A stretch of DNA of 64,000 nucleotides from Gemmatimonadaceae bacterium (GTDB lineage: Bacteria > Gemmatimonadota > Gemmatimonadetes > Gemmatimonadales > Gemmatimonadaceae): NCBI GenBank assembly GCA_037721215.1, contig JBBJNV010000007.1:1-64000 (forward strand). The letters are read 5' to 3'. Numbering within the stretch: position 1 is the first letter of the stretch; every line of letters begins with the position of its first letter. The notes under the pieces were generated by a model, which did not search any database, was not told where the DNA came from, and saw nothing but the letters and a program-made list of their open reading frames with translations. Both the position numbers and the translations under genes were made by a program. Positions 10,367-19,123 of this stretch are shown in pieces.

Positions 10367-10914
10367 CCTATTCGGAGGTCGCCAAGAAACTGCGACTTCC
10401 GCTGGGATTCGCTCTCGGCCTTGCCTACCTCATCTGGGCCCCCGCTGTTGCCACCGGCCTGACGCTGCTTGTCGGAGGGGTCGTCGCGCTGGCCGGTATC
10501 ATTGTCAGAGCATGGGCGTCCGGCCATATAACCAAGAACGAGAGACTGGCAACGACGGGCCCGTACGCGCACACGCGTAACCCGCTCTATTTCGGCAGCT
10601 TTCTCATCGGCGCGGGCTTTGCAATCGCGGCGCACTGGGCGCTGCTGCTGGTCGTCATAGCGTTCTGGGCACTGGTGTACGCTCCGACGATGCAGCGCGA
10701 GCGCGCCAACATCAGCGGGCGCTTCCCAGACGCCTATGATCAGTATTCAGCAAATGTGCCCGCCTTTGTGCCAAGGGTCACTCCGTGGCGGAACGGTCCG
10801 GATGAGGGCGGATTCAGCGGAGCGCTCTACATGAAACACGGCGAATGGAAGGCTGGAATCACTTTCATTCTCGTGATCGGATGGCTTGTGCTGAGGATGA
10901 AGCGAGGGCTGTAA
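10363..10914 (+). CDS. Isoprenylcysteine carboxyl methyltransferase-like membrane protein
   Basis: 183 residues with a TTG start overlapping the acyl-CoA dehydrogenase stop as TTGA; no ATG is available near the start. Several membrane segments are evident (about residues 13-30, 32-50, 75-105, 160-177). The cytosolic signature [16 protein letters not shown], then [17 protein letters not shown], is that of the ICMT/PEMT-like family, which methylates carboxyl groups or lipids using S-adenosylmethionine. Bacterial members are mostly of unknown substrate; phospholipid N-methylation is an alternative. Nothing in the context fixes the substrate. Confidence 0.75.
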   Translation: MTYSEVAKKLRLPLGFALGLAYLIWAPAVATGLTLLVGGVVALAGIIVRAWASGHITKNERLATTGPYAHTRNPLYFGSFLIGAGFAIAAHWALLLVVIAFWALVYAPTMQRERANISGRFPDAYDQYSANVPAFVPRVTPWRNGPDEGGFSGALYMKHGEWKAGITFILVIGWLVLRMKRGL

Positions 10915-11154
10915 GTTGTTGTCGCCATTGCACGAACGGCTCTGTCGCCACTACATTCACCGAAAGGAATCTTTGCCCGGCAGGCATGCGGATGTACGCG
11001 CGACTCGCGTCAGCCATACACATGCCTGGCCGGCATGCACAACCGTGTAACTGCACATTCAGGCGTCGCGTTACCGCGCGCCCATACCTTGGGATAATCC
11101 GCCAGCCGAGCACCAGCGCCGAGTCGCCGTTGGGTGAGGGCGAGGCGGGTGACG

Positions 11155-12777
11155 ATGAAAAGAGAACTCCTCATAAACGCCGGTCCGCGCGAGACCCGGG
11201 TGGCGATTCTGGAGGACGGCAAGCTCGTAGAGCTGCTTGTGGACCGTCCGGACACCCGGCGCATGGTGGGCGATATATATCTCGGCAGAGTCGAAGCTGT
11301 CCTTCCGGGCATACAGGCCGCATTCGTCGACATTGGCACCGAGAAAAGCGCATTTCTTCATGCCACGGACATTGTGCGTGAGTCTGCGGAAGAAGCGGCG
11401 GACGAGGATGAAGACGACGACGTCGACATTCCGGAGTCTCCAGGCGCCGATGCCAGGGTGGCAGGTGTAAGCCGGAACTCTGCTCCGGCGCAGGCGGCTT
11501 CGAACGGTGTCGGGTCGCGCCGGGGCGGTAAGGCTCCGCCTATCCAGGACGCTCTCAAGCGCGGCCAGGAAATCATGGTTCAGATATCGAAGGAACCGAT
11601 TTCCACCAAAGGCCCCAGGGTAACCGCACAGATCTCGATGGCCGGTCGCTTCCTGGTTTACATCCCTGACTCGTCGCGAGTGGGCGTGAGCCGCAAGATT
11701 GGACAAGGGCCCGAGCGTCAGCGGTTGAAGGAGCAGGTCGCGGCGATACTCCCGGAAAAATCGGGTGGGGTAATCGTCAGAACCGTCAGCGAGGACGCCA
11801 CCCCCGAGGCGCTCAAGCGCGACCTCGAAACGCTGATGGCTCAGTGGAAAAAAATCAAGCGCAAGAGCACGTTCACCCGCGGCCCGGCGTTGCTGCACAG
11901 GGAAAGCGGGCTCACCAGCGGGCTGGTGCGCGATTTGTTCAGTGCCAAGGTCGATAACCTGACGATCGATGCAAAACCGGTCTTCGCCGAAGTCACGGAA
12001 TATCTGAAAACCGTCGCGCCGGATCTCATTCCCAGGGTAAGGCTGCACGAGGATCGCGTGCCGTTGTTCGATCAGGCCGGAATCGAGGCAGAAATCAGGG
12101 ACGCGTTCAAGCGTCGCTGTGAACTGCCATCTGGCGGCTACCTGATCGTCGAGCCGACTGAAGCGCTTGTCTCGATTGATGTTAACTCAGGGCGTTACAC
12201 GGGCAAAAAAGACCCCGAAAAAACGGTCCTGCGCACCAACATGGAGGCGGCCGCGGAGATCGCCCGGCAGCTGAGGCTCCGCGACGTTGGCGGCATTATC
12301 GTTTGCGACTTCATCGACATGGAGACGAAGCAGAACAGGGAGAGGGTTCTCCAGGAGCTTCGAACGCATCTCAGCCGCGATCGTGCGCGAACGAAGGCCT
12401 TTGCGGTAAGCGATCTGGGCCTGATCGAGATGACGAGGCAGCGGGTTCGGCAGAGCCACTATCAGACGATGACGGAATCGTGTCCGACGTGCGAGGGTAC
12501 CGGCCGCGTGTTCACCCCGGAAACCATCGTCCGGAGAATGGAGCGATCGGTTCGGCGGATGGTGGTGGAAGGCAGGAAGGACAACCTGCTGGTCAAGCTG
12601 CATCCTGACGTGGCGATGTATGTGCTGGAGCAGGAGCGTGAGCTTGTCGGCAAGCTGCAAAAGGCGGCGTCATTCTCGCTTGAGTTGCGCGACGATCCGC
12701 TTCTGAAGCCGGATGAGTTCAAGCTCGTCGTCAAAGGGCAAGGGCGTGATGTTACGCAACAGTACGCAATGGCGTGA
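11155..12777 (+). CDS. rng: Ribonuclease G (RNase E/G family)
   Basis: 540 residues from ATG at 11155 (an in-frame GTG at 11134 is less likely, because family homology begins at MKRELLINAGPRETRVAI). Endoribonuclease for rRNA maturation and mRNA decay. S1 domain with GDIYLGRVEAVLPGIQAAFVD, 5'-sensor/RNase H region, catalytic Asp in VSIDVNSGR and CDFIDME, and the zinc-link CPTCEGTGR. The S1 domain carries an insertion of about 55 residues (about residues 78-135), with an acidic run (DEDEDDDVD) followed by an Ala/Ser/Gly-rich stretch, absent in E. coli RNase G. A 7-bp hairpin follows the stop, then the rplU promoter. Confidence 0.93.
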   Translation: MKRELLINAGPRETRVAILEDGKLVELLVDRPDTRRMVGDIYLGRVEAVLPGIQAAFVDIGTEKSAFLHATDIVRESAEEAADEDEDDDVDIPESPGADARVAGVSRNSAPAQAASNGVGSRRGGKAPPIQDALKRGQEIMVQISKEPISTKGPRVTAQISMAGRFLVYIPDSSRVGVSRKIGQGPERQRLKEQVAAILPEKSGGVIVRTVSEDATPEALKRDLETLMAQWKKIKRKSTFTRGPALLHRESGLTSGLVRDLFSAKVDNLTIDAKPVFAEVTEYLKTVAPDLIPRVRLHEDRVPLFDQAGIEAEIRDAFKRRCELPSGGYLIVEPTEALVSIDVNSGRYTGKKDPEKTVLRTNMEAAAEIARQLRLRDVGGIIVCDFIDMETKQNRERVLQELRTHLSRDRARTKAFAVSDLGLIEMTRQRVRQSHYQTMTESCPTCEGTGRVFTPETIVRRMERSVRRMVVEGRKDNLLVKLHPDVAMYVLEQERELVGKLQKAASFSLELRDDPLLKPDEFKLVVKGQGRDVTQQYAMA

Positions 12778-12778
12778 C

Positions 12779-12799
12779 CGCAGAAATCATACTTCTGCG
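12779..12799 (+). terminator. Hairpin after rng
   Basis: A 7-bp perfect stem, CGCAGAA / TTCTGCG, with a 7-base loop lies two bases after the rng stop. There is no T-run behind it, so a weak or factor-assisted terminator, or a 3'-end stabilising hairpin, is as likely as an intrinsic terminator. Confidence 0.35.
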
Positions 12800-12802
12800 A
12801 AA

Positions 12803-12831
12803 TTGACTTGATCCTGTCGGGCTTTTATCTT
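12803..12831 (+). promoter_or_regulatory. Sigma-70 type promoter for rplU-rpmA
   Basis: -35 TTGACT (12803-12808), 17-base spacer, -10 TATCTT (12826-12831). It lies 38 bp upstream of the rplU ATG, directly behind the rng hairpin. The hexamers each differ from consensus by one or two bases and the spacing is ideal. Confidence 0.65.
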
Positions 12832-12868
12832 TAGAGGCTGTAAAGCTTTCTCCAACCAGCAGTTACTA

Positions 12869-13186
12869 ATGTCCTACGCAATCATCCGAACCGGCGGCAA
12901 GCAATTCCGCGCCGAGTCTGGCAAAACTCTCAGGATTCCAAGCCTTCCCGGCGATGCCGGTGCCAAGGTCACATTCAACGACGTGATTCTGGGCTCCGAT
13001 GGCGACAAGACCTTTGTCGGTGTGCCGTCGCTCAGCGGAGCCTCGGTGGCCGCGGAGATCGTCAAGCATGGCCGCGACAAAAAGATCGTGGTCTTCAAGA
13101 TGAAGCGGCGGAAGAATTACGCAAAGAAGCAGGGTCACCGCCAGGGCTTCACTGAAGTCCGTATCGGCGACATCACGCTCGGATAG
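12869..13186 (+). CDS. rplU: 50S ribosomal protein L21
   Basis: 105 residues, the usual length. Starts [20 protein letters not shown], the conserved L21 N-terminus, and ends with the basic signature [20 protein letters not shown] plus IGDITL. L21 binds 23S rRNA in the large subunit. Gene order rplU-rpmA is conserved across bacteria and holds here, with 11 bp between the two genes. Confidence 0.98.
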   Translation: MSYAIIRTGGKQFRAESGKTLRIPSLPGDAGAKVTFNDVILGSDGDKTFVGVPSLSGASVAAEIVKHGRDKKIVVFKMKRRKNYAKKQGHRQGFTEVRIGDITLG

Positions 13187-13197
13187 AGGAATTTCAG

Positions 13198-13476
13198 ATG
13201 GCACATAAGAAAGGCGTCGGCTCGTCCAGAAACGGCCGCACCAGCAATCCACAGTACCGCGGTGTGAAGAAATTTGGCGGCGAAAAAGTTATCGCCGGCA
13301 ACATTATCATCCGCCAATGCGGAACCAAGTGGCACCCGGGGCGTAATGTCGGCCTGGGCACCGATTTTACCATCTATGCCCTGATCGACGGCTTCGTCCG
13401 GTTCGAGCACAAGAACAAGACGAGATTCAAGGTGAGCGTTTACCCCGAGCAGCAGGAAGTGGCTGGCGCTGCTTAG
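13198..13476 (+). CDS. rpmA: 50S ribosomal protein L27
   Basis: 92 residues. [20 protein letters not shown] is the canonical L27 start; the flexible N-terminal arm reaches the peptidyl-transferase centre. Also visible: [20 protein letters not shown] and [14 protein letters not shown]. No N-terminal cleavage extension of the Firmicute kind. A strong intrinsic terminator follows 22 bp after the stop. Confidence 0.98.
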   Translation: MAHKKGVGSSRNGRTSNPQYRGVKKFGGEKVIAGNIIIRQCGTKWHPGRNVGLGTDFTIYALIDGFVRFEHKNKTRFKVSVYPEQQEVAGAA

Positions 13477-13498
13477 CCGCCAATTAGCCTCTTGCACC

Positions 13499-13524
13499 AA
13501 CCCCCGCTTGCGGGGGTTTTTTTT
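13499..13524 (+). terminator. Intrinsic terminator of rplU-rpmA
   Basis: Perfect 8-bp GC-rich stem AACCCCCG / CGGGGGTT with a 4-base loop (CTTG), running into a tract of eight Ts. The clearest factor-independent terminator in the window. Confidence 0.92.
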
Positions 13525-13591
13525 GCCCGAAACCCCGGCTGTTTTTTTGCGTAATGACATTCGCGTATTGCCACTTCAACAAGAGACGACA

Positions 13592-14017
13592 ATGGCGTTC
13601 ATCGATAAGCTGAAAGAAGAACTTGACCGCGCAGGCAAGGCGGCCCAGGGCGCGTTCGACGACGGGAAGACACGGCTCGAGGCGTTTCGCACGCGCCAGC
13701 TCGCCGACAAGGCCGCGCAATCGCTTGGGTACGCGGTGTTCCGGGCCAGGCAGAGCGGGTCGGATGTGGATAGCGACACTTACGACCGACTCTCCGCGAC
13801 ACTCGCAACGCACGATGCAGAAGCCTCGCGTTACGAAACAGAGCTCGATCAGAAACGCAGGGAGTCGACCGCGGAGCGCGACGCCCACACCGCCTCGGCA
13901 GATATGTCGCCGCCTGCTGCGCCGACTGCAACGGCAACGTCGGCCACACCGCCAAAATCCTCGGCTCCCGGGAGCGACCACGGTATCTCGCCAGAAGCTC
14001 AGGATATTTCTGGGTAA
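13592..14017 (+). CDS. Small hypothetical protein, helical with low-complexity tail
   Basis: 141 residues from ATG at 13592; earlier in-frame starts would lie in the rpmA terminator. The N-terminal 100 residues are charged and look alpha-helical (MAFIDKLKEELDRAGKAAQG, then RTRQLADKAAQSLGYAVFRA), ending in a heptad-like ATLATHDAEASRYETELDQK stretch. The last 40 residues are Ala/Pro/Thr-rich and probably disordered. No signal peptide or membrane segment, so a cytoplasmic protein. I do not recognise a family. It stands alone between the L27 terminator and a convergent amidohydrolase gene. Confidence 0.6.
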   Translation: MAFIDKLKEELDRAGKAAQGAFDDGKTRLEAFRTRQLADKAAQSLGYAVFRARQSGSDVDSDTYDRLSATLATHDAEASRYETELDQKRRESTAERDAHTASADMSPPAAPTATATSATPPKSSAPGSDHGISPEAQDISG

Positions 14018-14103
14018 GCCTCAACTCCTCAAGACAACATCAGGACAAGGTTCGCGGACGACTGCTCTCCAATAATGACCGACGGAAGCAGCGCGTCAAA
14101 CGA

Positions 14104-14133
14104 GAACGCCGCCCCCAACAGGAGGCGGCGTTC
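14104..14133. terminator. Bidirectional terminator between convergent genes
   Basis: A 10-bp perfect inverted repeat, GAACGCCGCC / GGCGGCGTTC, with a 10-base loop. It lies midway between the small hypothetical gene (plus strand) and the amidohydrolase gene (minus strand), followed by TTCTTTGCGTT on the plus side. It probably serves both transcripts. Confidence 0.6.
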
Positions 14134-14154
14134 TTTGCGTTATGCCTGCCAGAC

Positions 14155-15468
14155 CTACCTCCTTATCGGCATGGCCGGATTCGGCGGAAGCTGTTTATAG
14201 CGCTCAGTGAGAAGCTCCTGCCTGTTGAGCGCCGGATATTCGCGACCGCGCACAAGCACCCGCTCCGCATTTGAAGTGAACTCGAACGGATCACCGCTCC
14301 AGATCACAACATTGCCGTCCCGCCCTGCCCGAAGCGAACCGATTTTGTCGGCGACGCCAAACACCTCGGCCGGCGTCAGCGTTACTGCCCGCAACGCATC
14401 ATTCCACGACATTCCGTAGGCAATGGCATTGCCTGCCTCCTGCTTGATATTGCGTACATTGAAGGTTTCTTCATCGCCGTTGCCCGAGTTTCCGATAACA
14501 ATCACCTGCACGCCAGCGCGCCTCAAGAGGCCGGCGTTCTCCTGAATCTGACCGAGTGTCGTAAAGCTGCCCGGAATGTTGTTCATTGCGCCGGTCAATA
14601 CCGGCACACGGGCGGCAGCCAGTCTGTCGGCAAGCATCCACGCCTCGGCGCCGCCCCCGATGATGATCTTGATATTGTTTTCGCGTCCGATGCGAAGCGC
14701 GGCATCGATGTCGTTCGCCTTGTCGGCCGTCACCAGTAACGGCAGCCTGCCCTCGACGACAGGGATCATGGCCTGAAGGTCGAGACGGCTGGCGGCAAAA
14801 TCACGCGTTGCCGCTCTCTCGTACGCCGCACGATTCCGCACGAACGCCCGGGTATCCTCGATCAGCTCCCGAAGCTTCACCAGCAATTCTGCGCGTGCGC
14901 CGGTACCCGCGGCCTGCGGTGCCTGCACCTGCGCGACCATCGCAACCGGAGCACGGACGACCATGTCGCTCGCCATGCCGTCCACCAGAGTCAGGAGCGC
15001 GGCCTGACCCGACACCAGATGATTGCCACTTGGCAATACCACGATATTCGTGACGCCTTCGCGTCGCGCGGGAGCGATGAGAACTGACTGGGTATTAACG
15101 CCCTCCCAGACCGTAAACGCTGCGGCAATATTGTCTTCACCTCGCGCGGCGTCGTCGCGGGTGTTGGCGATCTGGCCGACCTCGACGAGGCCAAGCTGGG
15201 TCGCGGAATTGATGAGTCCGGGCGTTACCCACTTGCCTGTTGCGTCGATACGTTTTGCATTGGCGGGAATCGCAATGCCCGCTCCTACGGCGACAATTTT
15301 GCCGTCCCTGATCAGCACTGTTCCGTTATCGATTGGCGCGCTGCTGACGGGATAGACTTTGCCACCGGTGATCGCGATCGTCTGTGCAGCTATCGCATCG
15401 GGTAGTACCGATCCGATGGCGCACACAACAAGCCCTCGAGTGACATTGAGGCGGGACGAATATTTCAT
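14155..15468 (-). CDS. Exported amidohydrolase-family protein lacking the metal ligands
   Basis: 437 residues. An N-terminal signal peptide is likely (MKYSSRLNVTRGL, hydrophobic core, cleavage after DAIAAQ). It has the N-terminal beta-sandwich and barrel entry of the imidazolonepropionase-like amidohydrolases (GKIVAVGAGIAIP, GKWVTPGLIN) and the C-terminal sandwich (GSLRAGRDGNVVIWSGDPFE). The metal-binding HxH is replaced: GLINSATQLG where its neighbour reads GLIDTHSHVG. The later His ligands are also gone (VIVIGNSGNGD against VAVHSDD). Probably non-hydrolytic. It overlaps the upstream amidohydrolase by 4 bp, so both are made from one transcript and exported together. Confidence 0.85.
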   Translation of the reverse strand: MKYSSRLNVTRGLVVCAIGSVLPDAIAAQTIAITGGKVYPVSSAPIDNGTVLIRDGKIVAVGAGIAIPANAKRIDATGKWVTPGLINSATQLGLVEVGQIANTRDDAARGEDNIAAAFTVWEGVNTQSVLIAPARREGVTNIVVLPSGNHLVSGQAALLTLVDGMASDMVVRAPVAMVAQVQAPQAAGTGARAELLVKLRELIEDTRAFVRNRAAYERAATRDFAASRLDLQAMIPVVEGRLPLLVTADKANDIDAALRIGRENNIKIIIGGGAEAWMLADRLAAARVPVLTGAMNNIPGSFTTLGQIQENAGLLRRAGVQVIVIGNSGNGDEETFNVRNIKQEAGNAIAYGMSWNDALRAVTLTPAEVFGVADKIGSLRAGRDGNVVIWSGDPFEFTSNAERVLVRGREYPALNRQELLTERYKQLPPNPAMPIRR

Positions 15469-16886
15469 CGGTTCATTCCTTCTGGTGTCGGTACAAATCC
15501 AAGCTCGAAGTCAGTGCGCCATCGCTGGCGGGGGTCGGCACGGTTGTATAGCATTGCACCATCAATCCAGACTTTCTCCGGACGCGTGTAAATGCTGAAA
15601 GGATCGCCGGACCAGAGCACCAGATCGGCATTCTTTCCCGTTTCAATCGAGCCAATCCGGTCGTCAAGGCCAAGCTGCCACGCGGGGTTGATCGTCACCC
15701 ACTTGATTGCCTGTTCGGCCGATACCGGAATGCCGGCGAGGTTGCCGGCTGCCATGGCCTTGGCCGCTTCCTGAGTGAGGCGCTGCGAGCCCGATGCATC
15801 GTCCGAGTGAACCGCTACCCGCACACCAGCGCGGTCGCTCAGCGCGACATTTGCCTTGATGCCGTCGAGGGCCTCCATCTTGAACGAGCCCCAATCTGCC
15901 CACAACGAGCCGCCGATCTGTTCGCGGGCCAGAATATCCGCGACCTTGTACACCTCGACGCCATGATGAAAAGCGCGAATCTTGTAGCCAAATTCCCGCG
16001 CGATGTCGATCATCTGCGCCATCTCGTCGGCACGGTAGCAATGATTGTGAACGAGAATGTTGCCGCGAAGGACTTCAGCCAGCGTCTCCATGCCCAGGTC
16101 GCGCACCGGCGGATCACCCTTGCTCTCCTTGTTCCACTTGTCCCAACGCCTGCGGTAGACCTCTGCCGTCACCCATGCAGCGCGATACCCGGCGACGTTT
16201 CCCATGCGGGTGGAAGGCCCTCGCGCGGCGTAAACCCGTTTCGGATTCTCGCCGCAGGCCATTTTCAATCCATACTTTGCCCCGGGGAATTTCATCTGCT
16301 GGACGGTGCGGGCCGGAACGACTTTCAAAACCGAGCTGCGACCGCCGATCAGGTTTGCCGAACCGGGCAGCACCTGAAGCGTCGTCACGCCTCCCGATAA
16401 TTCGCGGGGCAGTTGCGGATCCTGCGGCCAGACTGAGTGCTCGACCCAGACATACGGTGTCGACGGGTTGGTGCCTTCATTGACATCGCTGTTTGCCTGC
16501 GTTCCCGGGGCCCCGCCCGCGCCGACATGTGAATGCGTATCGATCAGCCCCGGAGTGAGGTATTTGCCAGTTCCATCGACAACGACTGCGCCCGCAGGAA
16601 CTTCCACCGACGCGCCGACGGCAACGATTTTTCCGTCCACCACCGAGACTGCCCCGTTCGAGATCATCGGACCGGCAGCAGTCAGGATATTGACGTTCCG
16701 GATAACCGTCGGCGCCGAAGGGAATCGCACGTATGTGCTCGGAAACGGATCGGCGTTGGGAAGCGATCTTCCACCCAGCCCCGGCGTTTGCGTCGAATCT
16801 GCTTTCGGCGAGGGTGCTCGCGTCGACCGGGCCGGCGCGCACGCCCAGGCCGACACCAAGGCGATAAGTACGACACTCGATTTCAT
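15465..16886 (-). CDS. Exported amidohydrolase, imidazolonepropionase-like, metal site intact
   Basis: 473 residues from ATG at 16886; an upstream ATG at 16949 would bury the signal sequence. The N-terminus MKSSVVLIALVSAWACAPA is a short signal with Cys at position 16, possibly a lipoprotein, although the lipobox is marginal. Metal ligands of the amidohydrolase superfamily are all visible: HSH in GLIDTHSHVG, ILVHNHCYRADEM, AFHHGVEVYK and VAVHSDDASG. The C-terminus LDDRIGSIETGKNADLVLWS is typical. The substrate is unknown; relatives act on N-acyl amino acids or dipeptides in the periplasm. First gene of a two-gene minus-strand operon with the ligand-less paralogue. Confidence 0.88.
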   Translation of the reverse strand: MKSSVVLIALVSAWACAPARSTRAPSPKADSTQTPGLGGRSLPNADPFPSTYVRFPSAPTVIRNVNILTAAGPMISNGAVSVVDGKIVAVGASVEVPAGAVVVDGTGKYLTPGLIDTHSHVGAGGAPGTQANSDVNEGTNPSTPYVWVEHSVWPQDPQLPRELSGGVTTLQVLPGSANLIGGRSSVLKVVPARTVQQMKFPGAKYGLKMACGENPKRVYAARGPSTRMGNVAGYRAAWVTAEVYRRRWDKWNKESKGDPPVRDLGMETLAEVLRGNILVHNHCYRADEMAQMIDIAREFGYKIRAFHHGVEVYKVADILAREQIGGSLWADWGSFKMEALDGIKANVALSDRAGVRVAVHSDDASGSQRLTQEAAKAMAAGNLAGIPVSAEQAIKWVTINPAWQLGLDDRIGSIETGKNADLVLWSGDPFSIYTRPEKVWIDGAMLYNRADPRQRWRTDFELGFVPTPEGMNR

Positions 16887-16976
16887 CAGTTTAAGCTCTC
16901 CAGCGAAGTTCATGGCCGGCGCACGGTGCGCTCGATCGACAGAGAACATAGCAGTCCTCGCAATGAGTCGGCAGCG

Positions 16977-17705
16977 TCACTGCGAAAGAATCGCGCGTTT
17001 CCACCGTACCAACTCATCCACCTTGTCGGTGCAGATGCCGAAGACGCCCATTTTCGTCAGGCGCCCCCATTCGCCGGGGTCGTTGACCGTCCAGGCTATC
17101 ACCCGTCCACCGCACGCGCGAACGTTCGTCACCAGCGCGCTGTCGATGAAATCGAAACGCTGCCACAAATCCTGCGCACCGGCGGCACGCATCATCCCGC
17201 AGGAATCAATCGGATAGGAAGCCTGTAGAACTCCGGTGCGAACCGATGGCGCCAGCTGAAGCATCGCTTTCACCGTGCGATGATCGAAGGAATGGACCGC
17301 GCACTCGCCGATGCTGGATGGATGACGGCGCAGGCATCTCGCAACAGCCGCTTCGATGCCCGTTGCCTTGATCTCGATGTACAGGCCAGCATTGGCGGCA
17401 ACTTCGGCCAGTACGTCATCCAGCGTTGGAATGACGTGGTCACCCGCGAGCCGAAGCGACGAGATCGCCTTCGAATCGAGCTGGGCAATGGGCAACCCTG
17501 CAGGCTGATCGTCGCCGCCGGGAACCACAACGTCTGCATCGTGATGCACGTAAACCGTTCCATCGCGGCTGGCGTGCACGTCGAGCTCGATCGCCTCAGC
17601 ACCCGCCGCCATCGCCAGCCTGAAGGCGGAGAACGAGTTTTCCGGCACACGTGAGTGCAGGCCGCGGTGTGAGATTGCCATTACGGAAACAGGTGCGGAA
17701 TACAT
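16977..17705 (-). CDS. Glycerophosphodiester phosphodiesterase
   Basis: 242 residues, the length of cytosolic UgpQ-type enzymes. Hydrolyses glycerophosphodiesters to glycerol-3-phosphate and an alcohol. GDPD motifs: ISHRGLHSRVPENSFSAF at the N-terminus with catalytic His and Arg, ELDVHASRDGTVYVHHD with the metal-binding Glu/Asp and second His, then YIEIKA and the C-terminal VIAWTVNDPGEWGRLTKMGV. No signal peptide, so cytoplasmic. It is followed downstream by the amidohydrolase pair (91 bp gap) and is divergent from the ECF sigma operon; the 151-bp divergent gap should hold both promoters. Confidence 0.92.
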   Translation of the reverse strand: MYSAPVSVMAISHRGLHSRVPENSFSAFRLAMAAGAEAIELDVHASRDGTVYVHHDADVVVPGGDDQPAGLPIAQLDSKAISSLRLAGDHVIPTLDDVLAEVAANAGLYIEIKATGIEAAVARCLRRHPSSIGECAVHSFDHRTVKAMLQLAPSVRTGVLQASYPIDSCGMMRAAGAQDLWQRFDFIDSALVTNVRACGGRVIAWTVNDPGEWGRLTKMGVFGICTDKVDELVRWKRAILSQ

Positions 17706-17856
17706 GCTTGCGGTGATTGAAGTTCGATATTTCCGGTGCCACGCGCTGGCTGCCGCGGCGCGGTCAGTCGTGCAATGTTACTGCATGCTCCGGGACTATG
17801 GATCAGGCGTACGCGGTTAACACGTCACCTTGCCTGGCGTCTACCTTCACGACTGG

Positions 17857-18411
17857 ATGATTCCCGCAACTCAGGGCAGTGGAGACGAGACCGATCATCA
17901 ATTGATCGAACGGTGGAAGTCGGGTGATTCGCGGGCCGCAACTCAGCTCGTGGGCCGACACGCCGACGCACTCGCGCGCTTTGCCGCGAGCTCAGGGGAG
18001 CGGGAGGAAATTGAGGAGCTGGTCCAGGATACTTTCGTGCGAGCCTTTGGTTCGATCGACTCGTTCAGGGGCGACAGCTCGTTGCGGACGTGGCTTTTCA
18101 CGATCGAGCGGCGCCTCATGCTCGACCGGCGACGGGCCGAGATGCGACAGAAAACGATGGTGCCGGTAGAGGAAACCGATGCAGCGACTGAATATGATGC
18201 GCTCGACGGGATGCTGGCGGACGAGGCCGGGACTTTGGTCCGGCGAGCTGTTGACAGACTTTCGCCGATGCAGCGCGAGGTGTTCTCGCTTCGAGTTGAG
18301 AGAGGATGTTCGTACAGGGAGATTGCGGCTGTCGTCGGAACCACCGAAGGCGCCGCGCGAGTTCATTACCACAACGCGATGCGCGCAGTGAAGGAGTTCA
18401 TACGTGACTGA
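17857..18411 (+). CDS. ECF-type RNA polymerase sigma factor
   Basis: 184 residues from ATG at 17857; a TTG at 17830 is an alternative. Region 2 is clear (EELVQDTFVRAFGSIDSFRG, then LRTWLFTIERRLMLDRRR) and region 4 carries the helix-turn-helix (LSPMQREVFSLRVERGCSYR, EIAAVVGTTEGAARVHYHNA). Regions 1.1 and 3 are absent, as in group 4 sigma factors. The stop overlaps the anti-sigma gene start by 8 bp, the usual arrangement that keeps sigma and anti-sigma in balance. Target genes are unknown; the downstream Spy-like gene suggests envelope stress. Confidence 0.92.
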   Translation: MIPATQGSGDETDHQLIERWKSGDSRAATQLVGRHADALARFAASSGEREEIEELVQDTFVRAFGSIDSFRGDSSLRTWLFTIERRLMLDRRRAEMRQKTMVPVEETDAATEYDALDGMLADEAGTLVRRAVDRLSPMQREVFSLRVERGCSYREIAAVVGTTEGAARVHYHNAMRAVKEFIRD

Positions 18412-19123
18412 ATGCTTGAATAACGGAATCCGCGACGTTCTGCCGGACCTTATCCACGGACACCTCGGAGCGCCCGACCGGGCACTCATACTGAGCCACG
18501 TCGACAGCTGCTCGGCGTGCATGGAAGAGTTGACGTTGCTGCGGGAGGTTCGTGCAACCGCGCCGTTGGCGCCGGCGATTGACATCGATCGCATTGTTAC
18601 GGCGTTGCCGCAGCCTGGCCGAGGTTACGGGTCAGTGTCGCTGTTGGCTGGGGGTGGTGCGACGAATGGCGCGGCCCGGGAGAGCGTCCCTGCATATCGG
18701 CTCTCTCATCGCACCGTCTGGCGCGTCGCCGCGGCAGCAGTAATCGTCGTCGTCGGTGGCTACTCAATTCTTGCCGGCAATCCCGGTGCGGCCGGCAGTC
18801 GCAGGGCAGTCCCGGTGGCCGCGGCCCGGTTGCCAGCCAGTCCCGCCGCGGGGGTGGCCGAAGGCACAGCGGGGGATATTGACGGGAGCGATGCTCGCGG
18901 CACAGCCTCTCCGGCTGCACCTGCTGGCTCCAGGACGGTCACAACGCCCCTAGGCGGAATACTTTCTCGCACGTTAGAGCTGACACTTGTTGGCGGTGTC
19001 AGCGAGCTTTCGGACGCGCATATCGAACGACTGATGAAAGAATTGGATGAGCTCGAGGGAATGCCGTTATCCGAGCCCGAATCGGCGACGCACACGCTGG
19101 AGAATCTGGAGGGCGAAGGATGA
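18404..19123 (+). CDS. Anti-sigma factor, zinc-finger type, single transmembrane
   Basis: 239 residues, GTG start overlapping the sigma gene by 8 bp. The N-terminal domain has the ZAS-type zinc motif H-x3-C-x2-C in LSHVDSCSACMEEL (about residues 31-44). A single membrane helix follows around residues 104-123 (VAAAAVIVVVGGYSILAG). The periplasmic part is Ala/Gly/Ser-rich and ends in an acidic helix. It should hold the sigma factor at the membrane until an envelope signal releases it. The stop overlaps the following gene as ATGA. Confidence 0.82.
   Translation: MTECLNNGIRDVLPDLIHGHLGAPDRALILSHVDSCSACMEELTLLREVRATAPLAPAIDIDRIVTALPQPGRGYGSVSLLAGGGATNGAARESVPAYRLSHRTVWRVAAAAVIVVVGGYSILAGNPGAAGSRRAVPVAAARLPASPAAGVAEGTAGDIDGSDARGTASPAAPAGSRTVTTPLGGILSRTLELTLVGGVSELSDAHIERLMKELDELEGMPLSEPESATHTLENLEGEG

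Noticed and set aside
14155-15468. Active imidazolonepropionase (hutI)
   Set aside because: The metal-binding HxH and later His ligands are missing, and no other histidine-degradation gene is nearby.
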